20,892 nt of DNA from Bacteroidales bacterium UBA3724 (GCA_002371315.1 DFHL01000015.1:13739-34630), one strand, 5' to 3'. Counted from the stretch's first letter, positions 7,737-14,812 are shown. Numbers and translations are program-made. Notes: generated from the sequence alone by a model not told the origin.

Positions 7737-7768
7737 AATTGCGGCGGATTTGAAAATCCGCCGCAATT
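7737..7768. terminator. bidirectional terminator between pepD and the DUF2442 gene
   Basis: A perfect 14-bp stem (AATTGCGGCGGATT / AATCCGCCGCAATT) with the tetraloop TGAA. A T-rich tail follows on the plus strand, and the minus strand reads AATT then GGTTTG. It lies 71 bases after the pepD stop and 4 bases after the DUF2442 stop, so it should serve both convergent units. Confidence 0.85.
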
Positions 7769-7772
7769 TTAT

Positions 7773-8027
7773 TTACACCTTTTTCCCGTATTCGTAAATG
7801 GTGTCGGAAGGCAAGTCAATGTTCTCGTTCCAGTACACCACCGTTCGGCTCGAATCCAATTGCGCCTGATTCCATAATCCGTTGATTGTTTTTAGTTCAG
7901 AGAAACAGTCGATAGACGCAATGTCCTCGGCAACATCATATATCACCTTGCATCCGTCGTCGAACACGACGGCAAGCTTATAGTTGTTCTGTGGAACAAT
8001 TGATTTTATGCGTGGTATGCTGTTCAT
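7773..8027 (-). CDS. DUF2442 domain protein, probable partner of a toxin-antitoxin-like pair
   Basis: 84 residues from the ATG at 8027 (MNSIPRIKSIVPQNNYKLAV). The pattern of a short strand, FDDGCKVIYDVAEDI, CFSELKTI, then VVYWNENIDLPSDTIYEYG is the DUF2442 signature. DUF2442 genes are commonly found beside DUF4160 genes and are regarded as the antidote or DNA-binding member of a toxin-antitoxin-like module; the biochemical role is not established. The ATG overlaps the stop of the preceding gene (ATGA, 8024-8027), so the two are translationally coupled. The frame is open further upstream to 8066, but the extension lies inside the DUF4160 gene and does not match the family. Confidence 0.85.
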   Translation of the reverse strand: MNSIPRIKSIVPQNNYKLAVVFDDGCKVIYDVAEDIASIDCFSELKTINGLWNQAQLDSSRTVVYWNENIDLPSDTIYEYGKKV

Positions 8028-8278
8028 TGCAGAGGAGGCAGTTTGTAAATTTTTTGTGTATTCCACATTTCTATCAAAGCGTTGGCGTTTGTTTTAAGCC
8101 ATTCTTTGACAAGTCTCTGTGCCTGAGGCGGCAGATCGCCTAATGTCATCTCGTAAGTATGAATGTCAAAAATTCCGACATATTCATCGTATATGGCGTG
8201 AATATGTGCTGGTTCGTGCTCTTTTGGTTTGAAGAACATTTTGATTATAATTCCATAGAAACGACTAATCTCAGGCAT
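8024..8278 (-). CDS. DUF4160 domain protein, probable partner of a toxin-antitoxin-like pair
   Basis: 84 residues from the ATG at 8278. It shows the DUF4160 pattern MPEISRFYGIIIKMFF, then EHEPAHIHAIYDEYVGIFDI and a C-terminal helix PQAQRLVKEWLKTNANALIEMW. This is the first gene of a two-gene minus-strand unit and overlaps the DUF2442 gene by 4 bases. The frame extends upstream to 8374, but the extra residues are low-complexity and AT-rich, and the family begins at MPEISRF. The domain is established, but whether the pair is toxic is not. The two genes are AT-richer than the pepD and gpsA genes beside them, which is consistent with acquisition by transfer. Confidence 0.85.
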   Translation of the reverse strand: MPEISRFYGIIIKMFFKPKEHEPAHIHAIYDEYVGIFDIHTYEMTLGDLPPQAQRLVKEWLKTNANALIEMWNTQKIYKLPPLQ

Positions 8279-8383
8279 TGTGATTGTATATTGATTTGTT
8301 TTTATAACGTTAGTTCGTTTAAAATATTGTGTTGAATTTTGTTGGATTTTTGAAGAAGGCTGGATTTGTAGCATTGCGTTATC

Positions 8384-8452
8384 ATTTTTTTTGAAAATTG
8401 AAAGGAAATGAATTTATTGGCCAAATCTGGAGTTTAATTCCATATTTGGCTA
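8384..8452 (+). repeat. upstream copy of the ATPase promoter-leader repeat, degenerate
   Basis: 8420-8450 is a 31-base imperfect palindrome (CCAAATCTGGA, GTTTAAT, TCCATATTTGG) that matches 8587-8617 with two differences. Similarity extends upstream (TTTGAAAATTGAAAGGAAATG against TTTGATTTAATTGAAATAAAATG), so the unit covers a promoter plus leader. The -7 box is degraded in this copy. Confidence 0.75.
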
Positions 8453-8551
8453 AATGCGAATTTATCTACTGATTAATAATTGATTATTGTTGTTTATTTG
8501 GCTGATTAAGTGTTTCGTTAGGGCTGTTTTCTGCAAAATTTCTCGCTAAAA

Positions 8552-8584
8552 TTTGATTTAATTGAAATAAAATGTGTAATTTTG
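8552..8584 (+). promoter_or_regulatory. promoter of the AAA/DUF4143 ATPase gene
   Basis: TTTG (8552-8555), a 21-base spacer and TAATTTTG (8577-8584) match the Bacteroidota consensus perfectly. Transcription should start near 8590, that is, at the palindrome in the leader. Confidence 0.85.
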
Positions 8585-8586
8585 CA

Positions 8587-8617
8587 GCCAAATTTGGAGT
8601 TTAATTCCATAATTGGC
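8587..8617 (+). promoter_or_regulatory. palindromic leader/operator of the AAA/DUF4143 ATPase gene
   Basis: A 31-base imperfect palindrome (CCAAATTTGGA, GTTTAAT, TCCATAATTGG) lies between the -7 element and the ATG at 8624. It could be an operator at the transcription start or a stem in the mRNA leader. The degenerate sister copy is 167 bases upstream. Confidence 0.6.
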
Positions 8618-8623
8618 TATGCT

Positions 8624-9754
8624 ATGTATAAAAGAATATTAGAAAACAAGTTACGCGAATTGTCGAAGTCATTTCCTGTGGTTTCGGTTACCGGTCCTCG
8701 CCAGTCGGGCAAGACTACGTTGTGCCGTATGACTTTTGATGAGTATGCCTATCTGAACCTTGAGGATGAGGAGAACCGTGCCATAATGCAGCGAGATATA
8801 AAGGGCTTTTTGCGTACCCACGGAAATGGGTTGATTATAGACGAGGCGCACTATCTGCCCGAACTCTTCTCGGTACTTCAGGTTGTTTGCGACGAAGACG
8901 ACAACCGCAGGTATGTCATTTCGGGCAGTAGCAATTGGCTTATGTTGCAGCATATCAGCCAGTCGCTTGCCGGCAGGGTGGCGTTGATTCGCCTGTTGCC
9001 TCTCTCGATTGCAGAGCTTGGTTCGGCAGACGCTATCAGCACAGACAAGATGATTTATAGCGGTTTCTATCCTGCCATTTGGGGCAAGGGAAGACCTGTG
9101 TTCGAGGTTTATGACAGCTATTTCAGCACATATATCCAGCGCGACGTGCGGCAGATAATGAACATTCGCGATATGGATTTGTTTCGCAAGTTTGTGCGAC
9201 TGTGTGCAACGCGAGTCGGCAACGAGTTTGTCGCCAGTAGCTTGGCATCGGAAGTCGGAGTGTCGCTGAAAACGGTGCAGGGTTGGCTAAGTGTTCTCGA
9301 GGCCTCATACGTGGTGTTCCAACTGTATCCTTACTATCGCAATCTTGGAAAACGTCTGACGAAAACCCCAAAGATTTATTTTCACGATACGGGATTGGCC
9401 TGTTACCTGTTGGGTATAAGGGACGAAAACGATGTCGCCAATTCTCCGTTGAGGGGTGCTTTGTTTGAGAATCTCGTTGTGGCAGATTGTTTGAAAAGGC
9501 GTTATAATGCTGGTTTGGACAACAATATGTATTTTTATCAGGACAAATCCAAACGCGAGGTCGACCTTCTGATGGAGACTGGAACATCGATAGAGGCTTA
9601 CGAAATCAAGTCCGCAACAGTTTTCCATAACAGTTTCTTCAAAAACCTTGACTATTTTCGGTCGCTTTACGGCGACGATGTCAAAAAGACTTGTGTGATA
9701 TATGATGGTGAATATGAGAATGAAACGTTGGCCAACTTCCGACATCTGGGTTGA
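8624..9754 (+). CDS. AAA-family ATPase with DUF4143 domain
   Basis: 376 residues from the ATG at 8624. The N-terminal AAA_14-type domain has Walker A GPRQSGKT (24-31), Walker B GLIIDEAHYLPE (69-80, D73/E74) and the strand VISGSSN. The C-terminal DUF4143 region ends with EVDLLMETGTSIEAYEIKSA, which has the spacing of a PD-(D/E)XK nuclease-like core (E-x-D ... E-x-K). Such proteins are multicopy in Bacteroidales and their function is unknown; roles in stress or defence have been suggested by others but are not demonstrated here. A TTG-initiated start at 8582 would lie inside the -7 element, so the ATG at 8624 is used. The gene is AT-richer than pepD or serS. It appears monocistronic. Confidence 0.92.
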   Translation: MYKRILENKLRELSKSFPVVSVTGPRQSGKTTLCRMTFDEYAYLNLEDEENRAIMQRDIKGFLRTHGNGLIIDEAHYLPELFSVLQVVCDEDDNRRYVISGSSNWLMLQHISQSLAGRVALIRLLPLSIAELGSADAISTDKMIYSGFYPAIWGKGRPVFEVYDSYFSTYIQRDVRQIMNIRDMDLFRKFVRLCATRVGNEFVASSLASEVGVSLKTVQGWLSVLEASYVVFQLYPYYRNLGKRLTKTPKIYFHDTGLACYLLGIRDENDVANSPLRGALFENLVVADCLKRRYNAGLDNNMYFYQDKSKREVDLLMETGTSIEAYEIKSATVFHNSFFKNLDYFRSLYGDDVKKTCVIYDGEYENETLANFRHLG

Positions 9755-9837
9755 AATGCCGAAAGTAGGATTGTGAAAAATCCGCCGTCGCCGTTCTTGT
9801 TTTAGTCACACATTGCTAATCCGTAAGACATTATAGC

Positions 9838-9912
9838 TTATCCGCATTCTTCAGCGCAAGGGCATCTTTTGGACAATGATCCCGATGCTGCTATGCAGAA
9901 GAATGCGGATAA
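9838..9912. other. long hairpin downstream of the ATPase gene
   Basis: TTATCCGCATTCTTC (9838-9852) pairs perfectly with GAAGAATGCGGATAA (9898-9912). The 45-base interior can pair further (GCATC with GATGC). A T-rich stretch (AATTTTACTTTATTTTT) follows on the plus strand. It could terminate the ATPase transcript, although it starts 84 bases past the stop. Confidence 0.7.
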
Positions 9913-9956
9913 AATTTTACTTTATTTTTGCCAAAATCGTATCAAGTTCTACTGAG

Positions 9957-10010
9957 GTGAAATTTGGTGAGAATTTAGTAAGAATTTGGGTAGAATTTGA
10001 TAAGAAGTTG
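9957..10010 (+). repeat. 11-nt AT-rich tandem repeat, five units
   Basis: The units are GTGAAATTTG, GTGAGAATTTA, GTAAGAATTTG, GGTAGAATTTG and ATAAGAAGTTG. The consensus is about GTAAGAATTTG. It lies 202 bases past the ATPase gene. Confidence 0.75.
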
Positions 10011-10114
10011 GTGCTGGGAATCAGCGGTTTGCAAGGGTCGAAAAATCGGCATTTTTGAGCACTTTCCAACTTTTTTTGAAAAGTCTTGCAACTGATTGCG
10101 TTTTAGTGTGTAAT

Positions 10115-10236
10115 CCGTTGCGGTGGACATTTTTCCTTCGCGATGGGTGATTGGCATCCGTTGCGGTGGATGTTCGTCCGTCGCGATGGGTTTTCGTCCG
10201 TCGCGATGGGTTGCATCGGTTGCGGTGGGTGTTTGT
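10115..10236 (+). repeat. 20-nt G-rich tandem repeat, six units
   Basis: Units alternate between CCGTTGCGGTGGA-type and CCGTCGCGATGGGT-type cores followed by TTCGT-like tails (units of 19-23 bases). The two best copies are CCGTTGCGGTGGATGTTCGT and CCGTCGCGATGGGTTTTCGT. No open frame across it looks like a real protein. Confidence 0.8.
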
Positions 10237-10376
10237 CCTTAAAGGCGGTTTCCTTGGGGCGCGCGTTTCGGGCATACACGGGGACTGCTACGCACAAGGC
10301 CCCTCCGCGCGCTCCACAGGCGCTTGTGCCCCCTACAAATCGTTAGTGTTTGCTGGCAAATCACCATTATTGGCGA

Positions 10377-10407
10377 TTGTCCGGTCGGTGTGGAATCGTG
10401 AATTTTG
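10377..10407 (+). promoter_or_regulatory. candidate promoter of the porin-imelysin-cytochrome operon
   Basis: GAATTTTG (10400-10407) differs from TAnnTTTG only in the first base, and TTG (10377-10379) lies 20 bases upstream. It is 23 bases before the ATG at 10431. No binding site for an iron regulator such as Fur could be recognised. Confidence 0.45.
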
Positions 10408-10430
10408 CATTCGGAAACTACAAGAATGCA

Positions 10431-11732
10431 ATGAACAGAACGATTTTTAAATCAACACTATGCACACTTTTTGTGTGTGCGCTTGCTGCGTCGGTTTCGG
10501 CGCAAAACGACTCGGTGGCGCGCTCGCCGCGCCTTACTATCGGTGGCTATGGCGAGGCTGTGTATAGCCACCATTTCTACAGCGACAATGTGTTCCGCTA
10601 CCGCAATGCCGACCGCTACAAGGATGCGCCGGGCTATGGGCGCGTGGATATTCCGCACGCGGTCATTATGCTTGGCTACGACTTTGGCCGCGGATGGTCG
10701 ATGGGTACCGAGATTGAGTTTGAACACGGTGGCGTCGAGGCGGCTACCGAGAAGGAGACCGAAGAGACTGGCGAGTTCGAACAGGAGATTGAGCGTGGCG
10801 GCGAGGTGGCCCTGGAGCAGTTCTGGGTGCAGAAAAGCTTCAACAAGCACCTCAACATCCGCGCCGGCCATATCGTGGTGCCTGTCGGTATGACCAACAA
10901 CGGGCATACGCCTAATATGTTTTTCAGCGTCTATCGTCCTGAGGGCGAGAACACTATTATGCCCTGCACTTGGCACGAGACGGGCCTGAGCCTGTGGGGC
11001 CGTGCCGGCAGCTGGCGCTATGAGGCGCAGTTGTTGCCGTCGCTCAACAGCAACTTCTTCAACGATGCAGGCTGGATCCACAACGGCTCGGCGTCGCCCT
11101 ACGAGTTCCGCCCGGCCAATGGCCTTTCGACGGCTGTGCGTGTGGATTGGACTGGCGTTGAGGGTCTTCGTCTCAGCGTTAGCGGCTATGCCGGCAACAG
11201 TTTCAACAACGACATCACGACGGCCATCTACAGTGAGACGTCGCAATACCGCGATGCGAAGGGCACCGTACTGATTGGCGCTTTCGACTTCGCTTATCGC
11301 AACCGCTGGCTGACCCTGCGCGGCAACTTTGACTATGGTCATCTGGGCGACGCATCGCTCATTTCGACGCGCAACAAGAACCAGACCACGATGAGCGGCA
11401 ACCCCTATCCGCACACCGCCGTGGGCGAGAGCGCATACGACGCCTCGATCGAAGCCGGCATCAACCTGCTGGCCTGGCGCTATGAGCGTGCCAAAAACCG
11501 CAAACTTTATCTTTTTGCCCGTTACGACCGCTACGACAGTTTCGTCCCTGCCGAAGGATGGACCGATGTGGAATGGTGTGAGCGTCAGGTGCTTTCGGCT
11601 GGCATCAACTACTGTCCGCTGCCCGAAATCGTCATAAAGGCCGAGGGTGGCATCCGCCTGCTGGCCGACCAGTACAACGACGAGCCCTTCTTCGCTCTGG
11701 GCATAACCTGGACGGGATTCTTTAAACGTTAA
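10431..11732 (+). CDS. outer-membrane beta-barrel (OprO/OprP-like porin), first gene of the imelysin operon
   Basis: 433 residues from the ATG at 10431, with a signal peptide (hydrophobic 9-24, predicted cleavage after VSA). The mature protein is a series of alternating amphipathic strands rich in aromatic residues: LTIGGYGEAVYSHHF, HAVIMLGYDFGRGWSMGTEIEF, LEQFWVQKSF, LNIRAGHIVVPVGMT and the final FALGITWTGFF. This pattern is that of phosphate-selective-porin-like barrels of Bacteroidota. An acidic insertion (EKETEETGEFEQEIERGG, about 110-127) is probably a loop. It begins a four-gene co-directional group. Its substrate is not evident from sequence; given the neighbours it may pass metal ions or a chelate. 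The frame runs 27 codons further upstream, but the signal peptide fixes the start. Confidence 0.82.
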   Translation: MNRTIFKSTLCTLFVCALAASVSAQNDSVARSPRLTIGGYGEAVYSHHFYSDNVFRYRNADRYKDAPGYGRVDIPHAVIMLGYDFGRGWSMGTEIEFEHGGVEAATEKETEETGEFEQEIERGGEVALEQFWVQKSFNKHLNIRAGHIVVPVGMTNNGHTPNMFFSVYRPEGENTIMPCTWHETGLSLWGRAGSWRYEAQLLPSLNSNFFNDAGWIHNGSASPYEFRPANGLSTAVRVDWTGVEGLRLSVSGYAGNSFNNDITTAIYSETSQYRDAKGTVLIGAFDFAYRNRWLTLRGNFDYGHLGDASLISTRNKNQTTMSGNPYPHTAVGESAYDASIEAGINLLAWRYERAKNRKLYLFARYDRYDSFVPAEGWTDVEWCERQVLSAGINYCPLPEIVIKAEGGIRLLADQYNDEPFFALGITWTGFFKR

Positions 11733-11876
11733 CTTTAACCTTAACCTTAACCTTAACTGGCTGCCGCATTATGGATTGCCGAAAAACATTCTTAAAACCT
11801 TAACCTTAACTGGCTGCCGCATTATGGATTGCTGAAAACATTCTAAAGTTAAGGTTAAAGTTAAGGTTAAAGTTAA
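11728..11876. repeat. hairpin of TTAACC repeats enclosing a 53-nt direct duplication
   Basis: TTAACC-type units at 11728-11756 are complementary to the GTTAAGGTTAAAGTTAAGG array at 11848-11876. Between them, 11743-11795 is repeated at 11796-11848 with one substitution and one base shift (core ACTGGCTGCCGCATTATGG). It fills the gap between the porin and imelysin genes. A related core is found in the gap before ccsBA. Confidence 0.85.
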
Positions 11877-11910
11877 AAACGAAAACATTCAATTTAAAAA
11901 ATAATAATCT

Positions 11911-13074
11911 ATGAAACGTAACTATCTTAAACTTGCGATGACAACGGTCGTCGCTGCAACTACGCTCTGTTTTGCTTCGTGCAACGAAGAGAACACAACA
12001 AACAATGCTTCGTCCGACGAAAATGCCGCCACCATAGCAGCGCAGTTCGTCGACCACACCGTGGCGCCAACCTATACGGCTCTGGCTGCCGCTACTGAGA
12101 CTCTGGCCGACCAGCTGGCCGCCCTCAAAACCAACCCGACGCAGAGCGGTCTGCAGGCTGCCTGCGACAAATTCCTCGAGGCTCGCGCCTGGTGGGAGAG
12201 GAGCGAGGCTTTTCTTTTCGGCGCTGCCGGCGACTATGGTGTCGACCCCCACATCGACAGCTGGCCCCTCGACGAGGATGCTTTCAACACGCTGATGAAC
12301 AGCCCCGCTATGATTCAGGCTCTTGATGCCGAGGATGGCGACGTCGTTGCCGGCGAGCGCCTGGGCAATGCCCTGCTCGGTTTCCACGGCATCGAGTTTA
12401 TCCTCTTCCGCAACGGTCAGCCTCGCAATGTCAGCGATATTACTGCCGACCAGTGGATCTATGTGGTTGCCGTTTCGGGCGACCTGCGCAACCGCTGCTA
12501 CCAGCTCGAGGTGGGCTGGCTGGGCGACAACGCTCCTGCATCGCACATCGCCAAGCTCGACGACCTCGAAATGGCCTACACTGTGGCCGGTAGCGACAAC
12601 AGCTATGGCGACAATATGAAGAATGCAGGCAAGGCTGGCAGCACATACTCAAGCCGCACCGCCGCACTTGTCGCCATCGTGCAGGGCTGCGTCGACATCG
12701 CCGACGAGGTGGGAAGCTCGAAGATCTATGCCGCTTGGCACGGCGAGGACATCACCTATATCGAGTCGCCCTACAGCTATATGTCGATAGTTGACTTCGA
12801 GAACAATATCCGCAGCATCCAGAACGTGTGGATGGGTGGCATAGACGGTCAGCGCGACAACAGCAAATCGCTCCACAACTATGTCGGTGCCATCAATGCC
12901 GACTTGGATGCCAAGGTGATGACCAAAATCGACAACGCCCTGGCCAAGATTCAGGCTATGCCGGCTCCCTTTGCCCTGCACTATAGTGACGCACGCAACG
13001 GCGAGGCTGTCGAGGCTTGCTCCGAACTGAGCGAAACCCTCGACGAGGTGATCGATGCCCTTAGAGAGAACTGA
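11911..13074 (+). CDS. imelysin-family lipoprotein (M75/IrpA/EfeO-like)
   Basis: 387 residues. The lipoprotein signal peptide ends in the lipobox CFAS-C (C24). The imelysin fold shows AWWERSEAFLFGAAGDYGVDP (93-113) and the signature GFHGIEFILF (157-166), which keeps the GxHxxE motif (H159, E162) proposed for metal binding; the family is linked to iron uptake in EfeO and IrpA. Two-fold helical repeats are expected: a second region with similar helices runs from about 215 to 387. After the lipidated cysteine comes NEEN, an acidic stretch like the lipoprotein export signal of Bacteroidota, so it may face outward. The next gene follows after 34 bases. The combination of imelysin and a DUF1111 di-haem protein is seen widely in bacteria, which supports both calls. 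Confidence 0.93.
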   Translation: MKRNYLKLAMTTVVAATTLCFASCNEENTTNNASSDENAATIAAQFVDHTVAPTYTALAAATETLADQLAALKTNPTQSGLQAACDKFLEARAWWERSEAFLFGAAGDYGVDPHIDSWPLDEDAFNTLMNSPAMIQALDAEDGDVVAGERLGNALLGFHGIEFILFRNGQPRNVSDITADQWIYVVAVSGDLRNRCYQLEVGWLGDNAPASHIAKLDDLEMAYTVAGSDNSYGDNMKNAGKAGSTYSSRTAALVAIVQGCVDIADEVGSSKIYAAWHGEDITYIESPYSYMSIVDFENNIRSIQNVWMGGIDGQRDNSKSLHNYVGAINADLDAKVMTKIDNALAKIQAMPAPFALHYSDARNGEAVEACSELSETLDEVIDALREN

Positions 13075-13108
13075 TTAATCCTATTTACTAACTAACACTC
13101 AAAAACTA

Positions 13109-14698
13109 ATGAAAAAGCAGAAATCATTACTGATCGGAGCCTTGTTGCTTTCGGCTGCGGTTGTCTCCTGCAATGAGGATGAGGTCAAGCCCGACCCCAT
13201 CGACCCCAATCAGCCCGAATGGGTGCAGGAAGAGACCCTTGCCGGCGGCAAGCTCGGCACCACCTTCAACCAGTCGGCCTCGGCCTACGAGGACCCCACG
13301 CCGGCCACTGAACAGGCTGGTATGGCAACGGCATTCAAATATGGTGAGTTCTTCTTCGAACACACCATCACGCAAAACAACCCGCCCTTCAACGGCCTGG
13401 GTCCCGTCTATGTCCGCTCGAGCTGCGAGACCTGCCATCCCGGCTACGGCCACGGCCGTCGTATGGAGCGCTATCGCGCCGACGATTGGGCCAACGGCTA
13501 CCTGCTGGTGGTCTTCAACAAGCAGACCGGTGCCTACGAAAAGTCCGTCGCCGGTATGCCACAAACCAAGGCTGTGGCTCCTTTCAAGGCACCTATCGAT
13601 GAGGAGAAAATCAACATCGCTTGGCTCGACTATACCGACGAGTGGGGCAACCGCTTTCCCGACGGCGAAACCTACAGCCTCATCTATCCCGAGGTGACTA
13701 TCCCCGAGGATGCTTTCTATGCTCCCCTCGATGCACCTTACAGCCAACTGGCTTTCCGCCTCGAAACCACCATCGGCATCTACGGCACGGGTCTTATTGA
13801 TGCCATTCCCGACGATTCGCTTAAAGCTCAGTATCAGCGCGAATACGATGCCGGTGCCGACCTCAACCCCGCTATGTGGGCTGGCAACGACTGGGCTCCG
13901 ACGGCCTACTACGGCAATACCAACCACCCCAAGCGCTACACCTACGCCCTCAGTCGCGGCCCGCTGCAGGATGCCCCTGGCAGCAACGCCATCTGGAATA
14001 TCACCAACGTGAATCGCAGCAACAAGCGCAGCCACTACCTCAGCCTTACGCCCAGCATCTATGCCGACGCTGCTGCCGCCGACCCCGATGTACAGGCCAA
14101 CTTCTACACCTATTTCCCCCAGTGGAACAAGACCGGCGACCCCGCCACCGACATCCGCAACTACCTGCTTTGCGACACGCTGCCTGCTGAGATGAGCGAC
14201 CAGGACTATGTCAATTTTATGATCTGGCATCGTGGTCTGGCAGTGCCCGCAGCTCGCAATCTGGCCGATGCCGAGGTGCAGCGCGGACGCAAACTGTTCA
14301 AGGAAATGGGCTGCGCCACCTGCCACCGCCCGAGCTGGACAACGGGTCCCGACAATTTCACCGACCCCACCGGTTTCTTTGCCGACGGCGACCCGCGCCT
14401 GCCGCGCTATCCGTACCAGAAAATCTGGCCCTATAGCGACTTCGTGCAGCATCGCCTCTATATGGTCAACGACATCCGCACCGGCTGGTGCCGCACCACG
14501 CCCCTGTGGGGCCGCGGACTGGCACCCATCTGCAGCGGCCACGCCGACCGTCTGCACGACTGCCGCGCGCGCAACGTCATCGAGGCCATTATGTGGCACG
14601 GTGCCGCGCAGAGCGATGCCCGCTGGACAGTTGAGAAGTTCCGCCAGCTCAGCAAGGCCGACCGCGACGCAGTCGTGAAATTCATCGATGCAATTTAA
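13109..14698 (+). CDS. di-haem oxidoreductase lipoprotein (DUF1111-like c-type cytochrome)
   Basis: 529 residues with a lipobox VVS-C (C21). Two c-type haem motifs are present: CETCH (C106, C109, H110) and CATCH (C402, C405, H406). The C-terminal region has TPLWGRGLAPICSGHADRLHDCRARNVIEAIMWHG, the typical end of the DUF1111 family ('thiol oxidoreductase', related in fold to di-haem peroxidases). The expected role is electron transfer or peroxidase-like redox chemistry outside the inner membrane. NEDE directly follows the lipidated cysteine, an acidic export-signal-like stretch. It lies 34 bases after the imelysin gene and is followed by the cytochrome c synthase that would attach its haems. 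The native electron donor or acceptor is unknown. Confidence 0.93.
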   Translation: MKKQKSLLIGALLLSAAVVSCNEDEVKPDPIDPNQPEWVQEETLAGGKLGTTFNQSASAYEDPTPATEQAGMATAFKYGEFFFEHTITQNNPPFNGLGPVYVRSSCETCHPGYGHGRRMERYRADDWANGYLLVVFNKQTGAYEKSVAGMPQTKAVAPFKAPIDEEKINIAWLDYTDEWGNRFPDGETYSLIYPEVTIPEDAFYAPLDAPYSQLAFRLETTIGIYGTGLIDAIPDDSLKAQYQREYDAGADLNPAMWAGNDWAPTAYYGNTNHPKRYTYALSRGPLQDAPGSNAIWNITNVNRSNKRSHYLSLTPSIYADAAAADPDVQANFYTYFPQWNKTGDPATDIRNYLLCDTLPAEMSDQDYVNFMIWHRGLAVPAARNLADAEVQRGRKLFKEMGCATCHRPSWTTGPDNFTDPTGFFADGDPRLPRYPYQKIWPYSDFVQHRLYMVNDIRTGWCRTTPLWGRGLAPICSGHADRLHDCRARNVIEAIMWHGAAQSDARWTVEKFRQLSKADRDAVVKFIDAI

Positions 14699-14710
14699 TT
14701 AATAAATAAA

Positions 14711-14797
14711 ACTTTAACTTTAACCTTAACCTTAACTGTGGAATGATTCCTGCAAAACCAATGGCGTCAGCCAGTTAGGGTTAAGGTTAACGTTAAG
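14711..14797. repeat. hairpin of TTAACC repeats before ccsBA
   Basis: ACTTTAACCTTAACCTTAACT pairs with AGTTAGGGTTAAGGTTAACG around a non-repetitive loop. The reverse complement of the loop edge (TTAACTGGCTGACGCC-like, with slightly different spacing) resembles the core of the 53-nt duplication at 11743-11848, in the opposite orientation. The whole 114-base gap between the cytochrome and ccsBA genes is this element. Confidence 0.75.
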
Positions 14798-14812
14798 GTA
14801 AATAAATCAATA

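Larger units (their letters stand above)
9755..10430. other. 676-base gap without a convincing gene, rich in repeats
   Basis: This gap holds in order a hairpin (9838-9912), a lone -7-like TATTTTTG (9923-9930) with no -33 partner, five AT-rich 11-nt repeats (9957-10010), six G-rich 20-nt repeats (10115-10236), a GC-rich pseudoknot-like fold (10255-10329) and the weak promoter of the porin gene. Small open frames exist on both strands (for example 9876-10058 and 10143-10346), but their residues only mirror the repeats. Confidence 0.7.

Noticed and set aside
9838..9912. Possible integron attC site
   Set aside because: The required GTTRRRY/RYYYAAC end boxes are absent, and there is no array of cassettes or integrase.
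9876..10058. 60-codon frame rich in Phe, Ile and Lys
   Set aside because: It covers the hairpin and the AT-rich 11-nt repeats. No coding signal is visible.
10143..10450. Small plus-strand frames across the G-rich repeats
   Set aside because: Residue repeats follow the 20-nt units in several frames at once. There is no clear start or domain.
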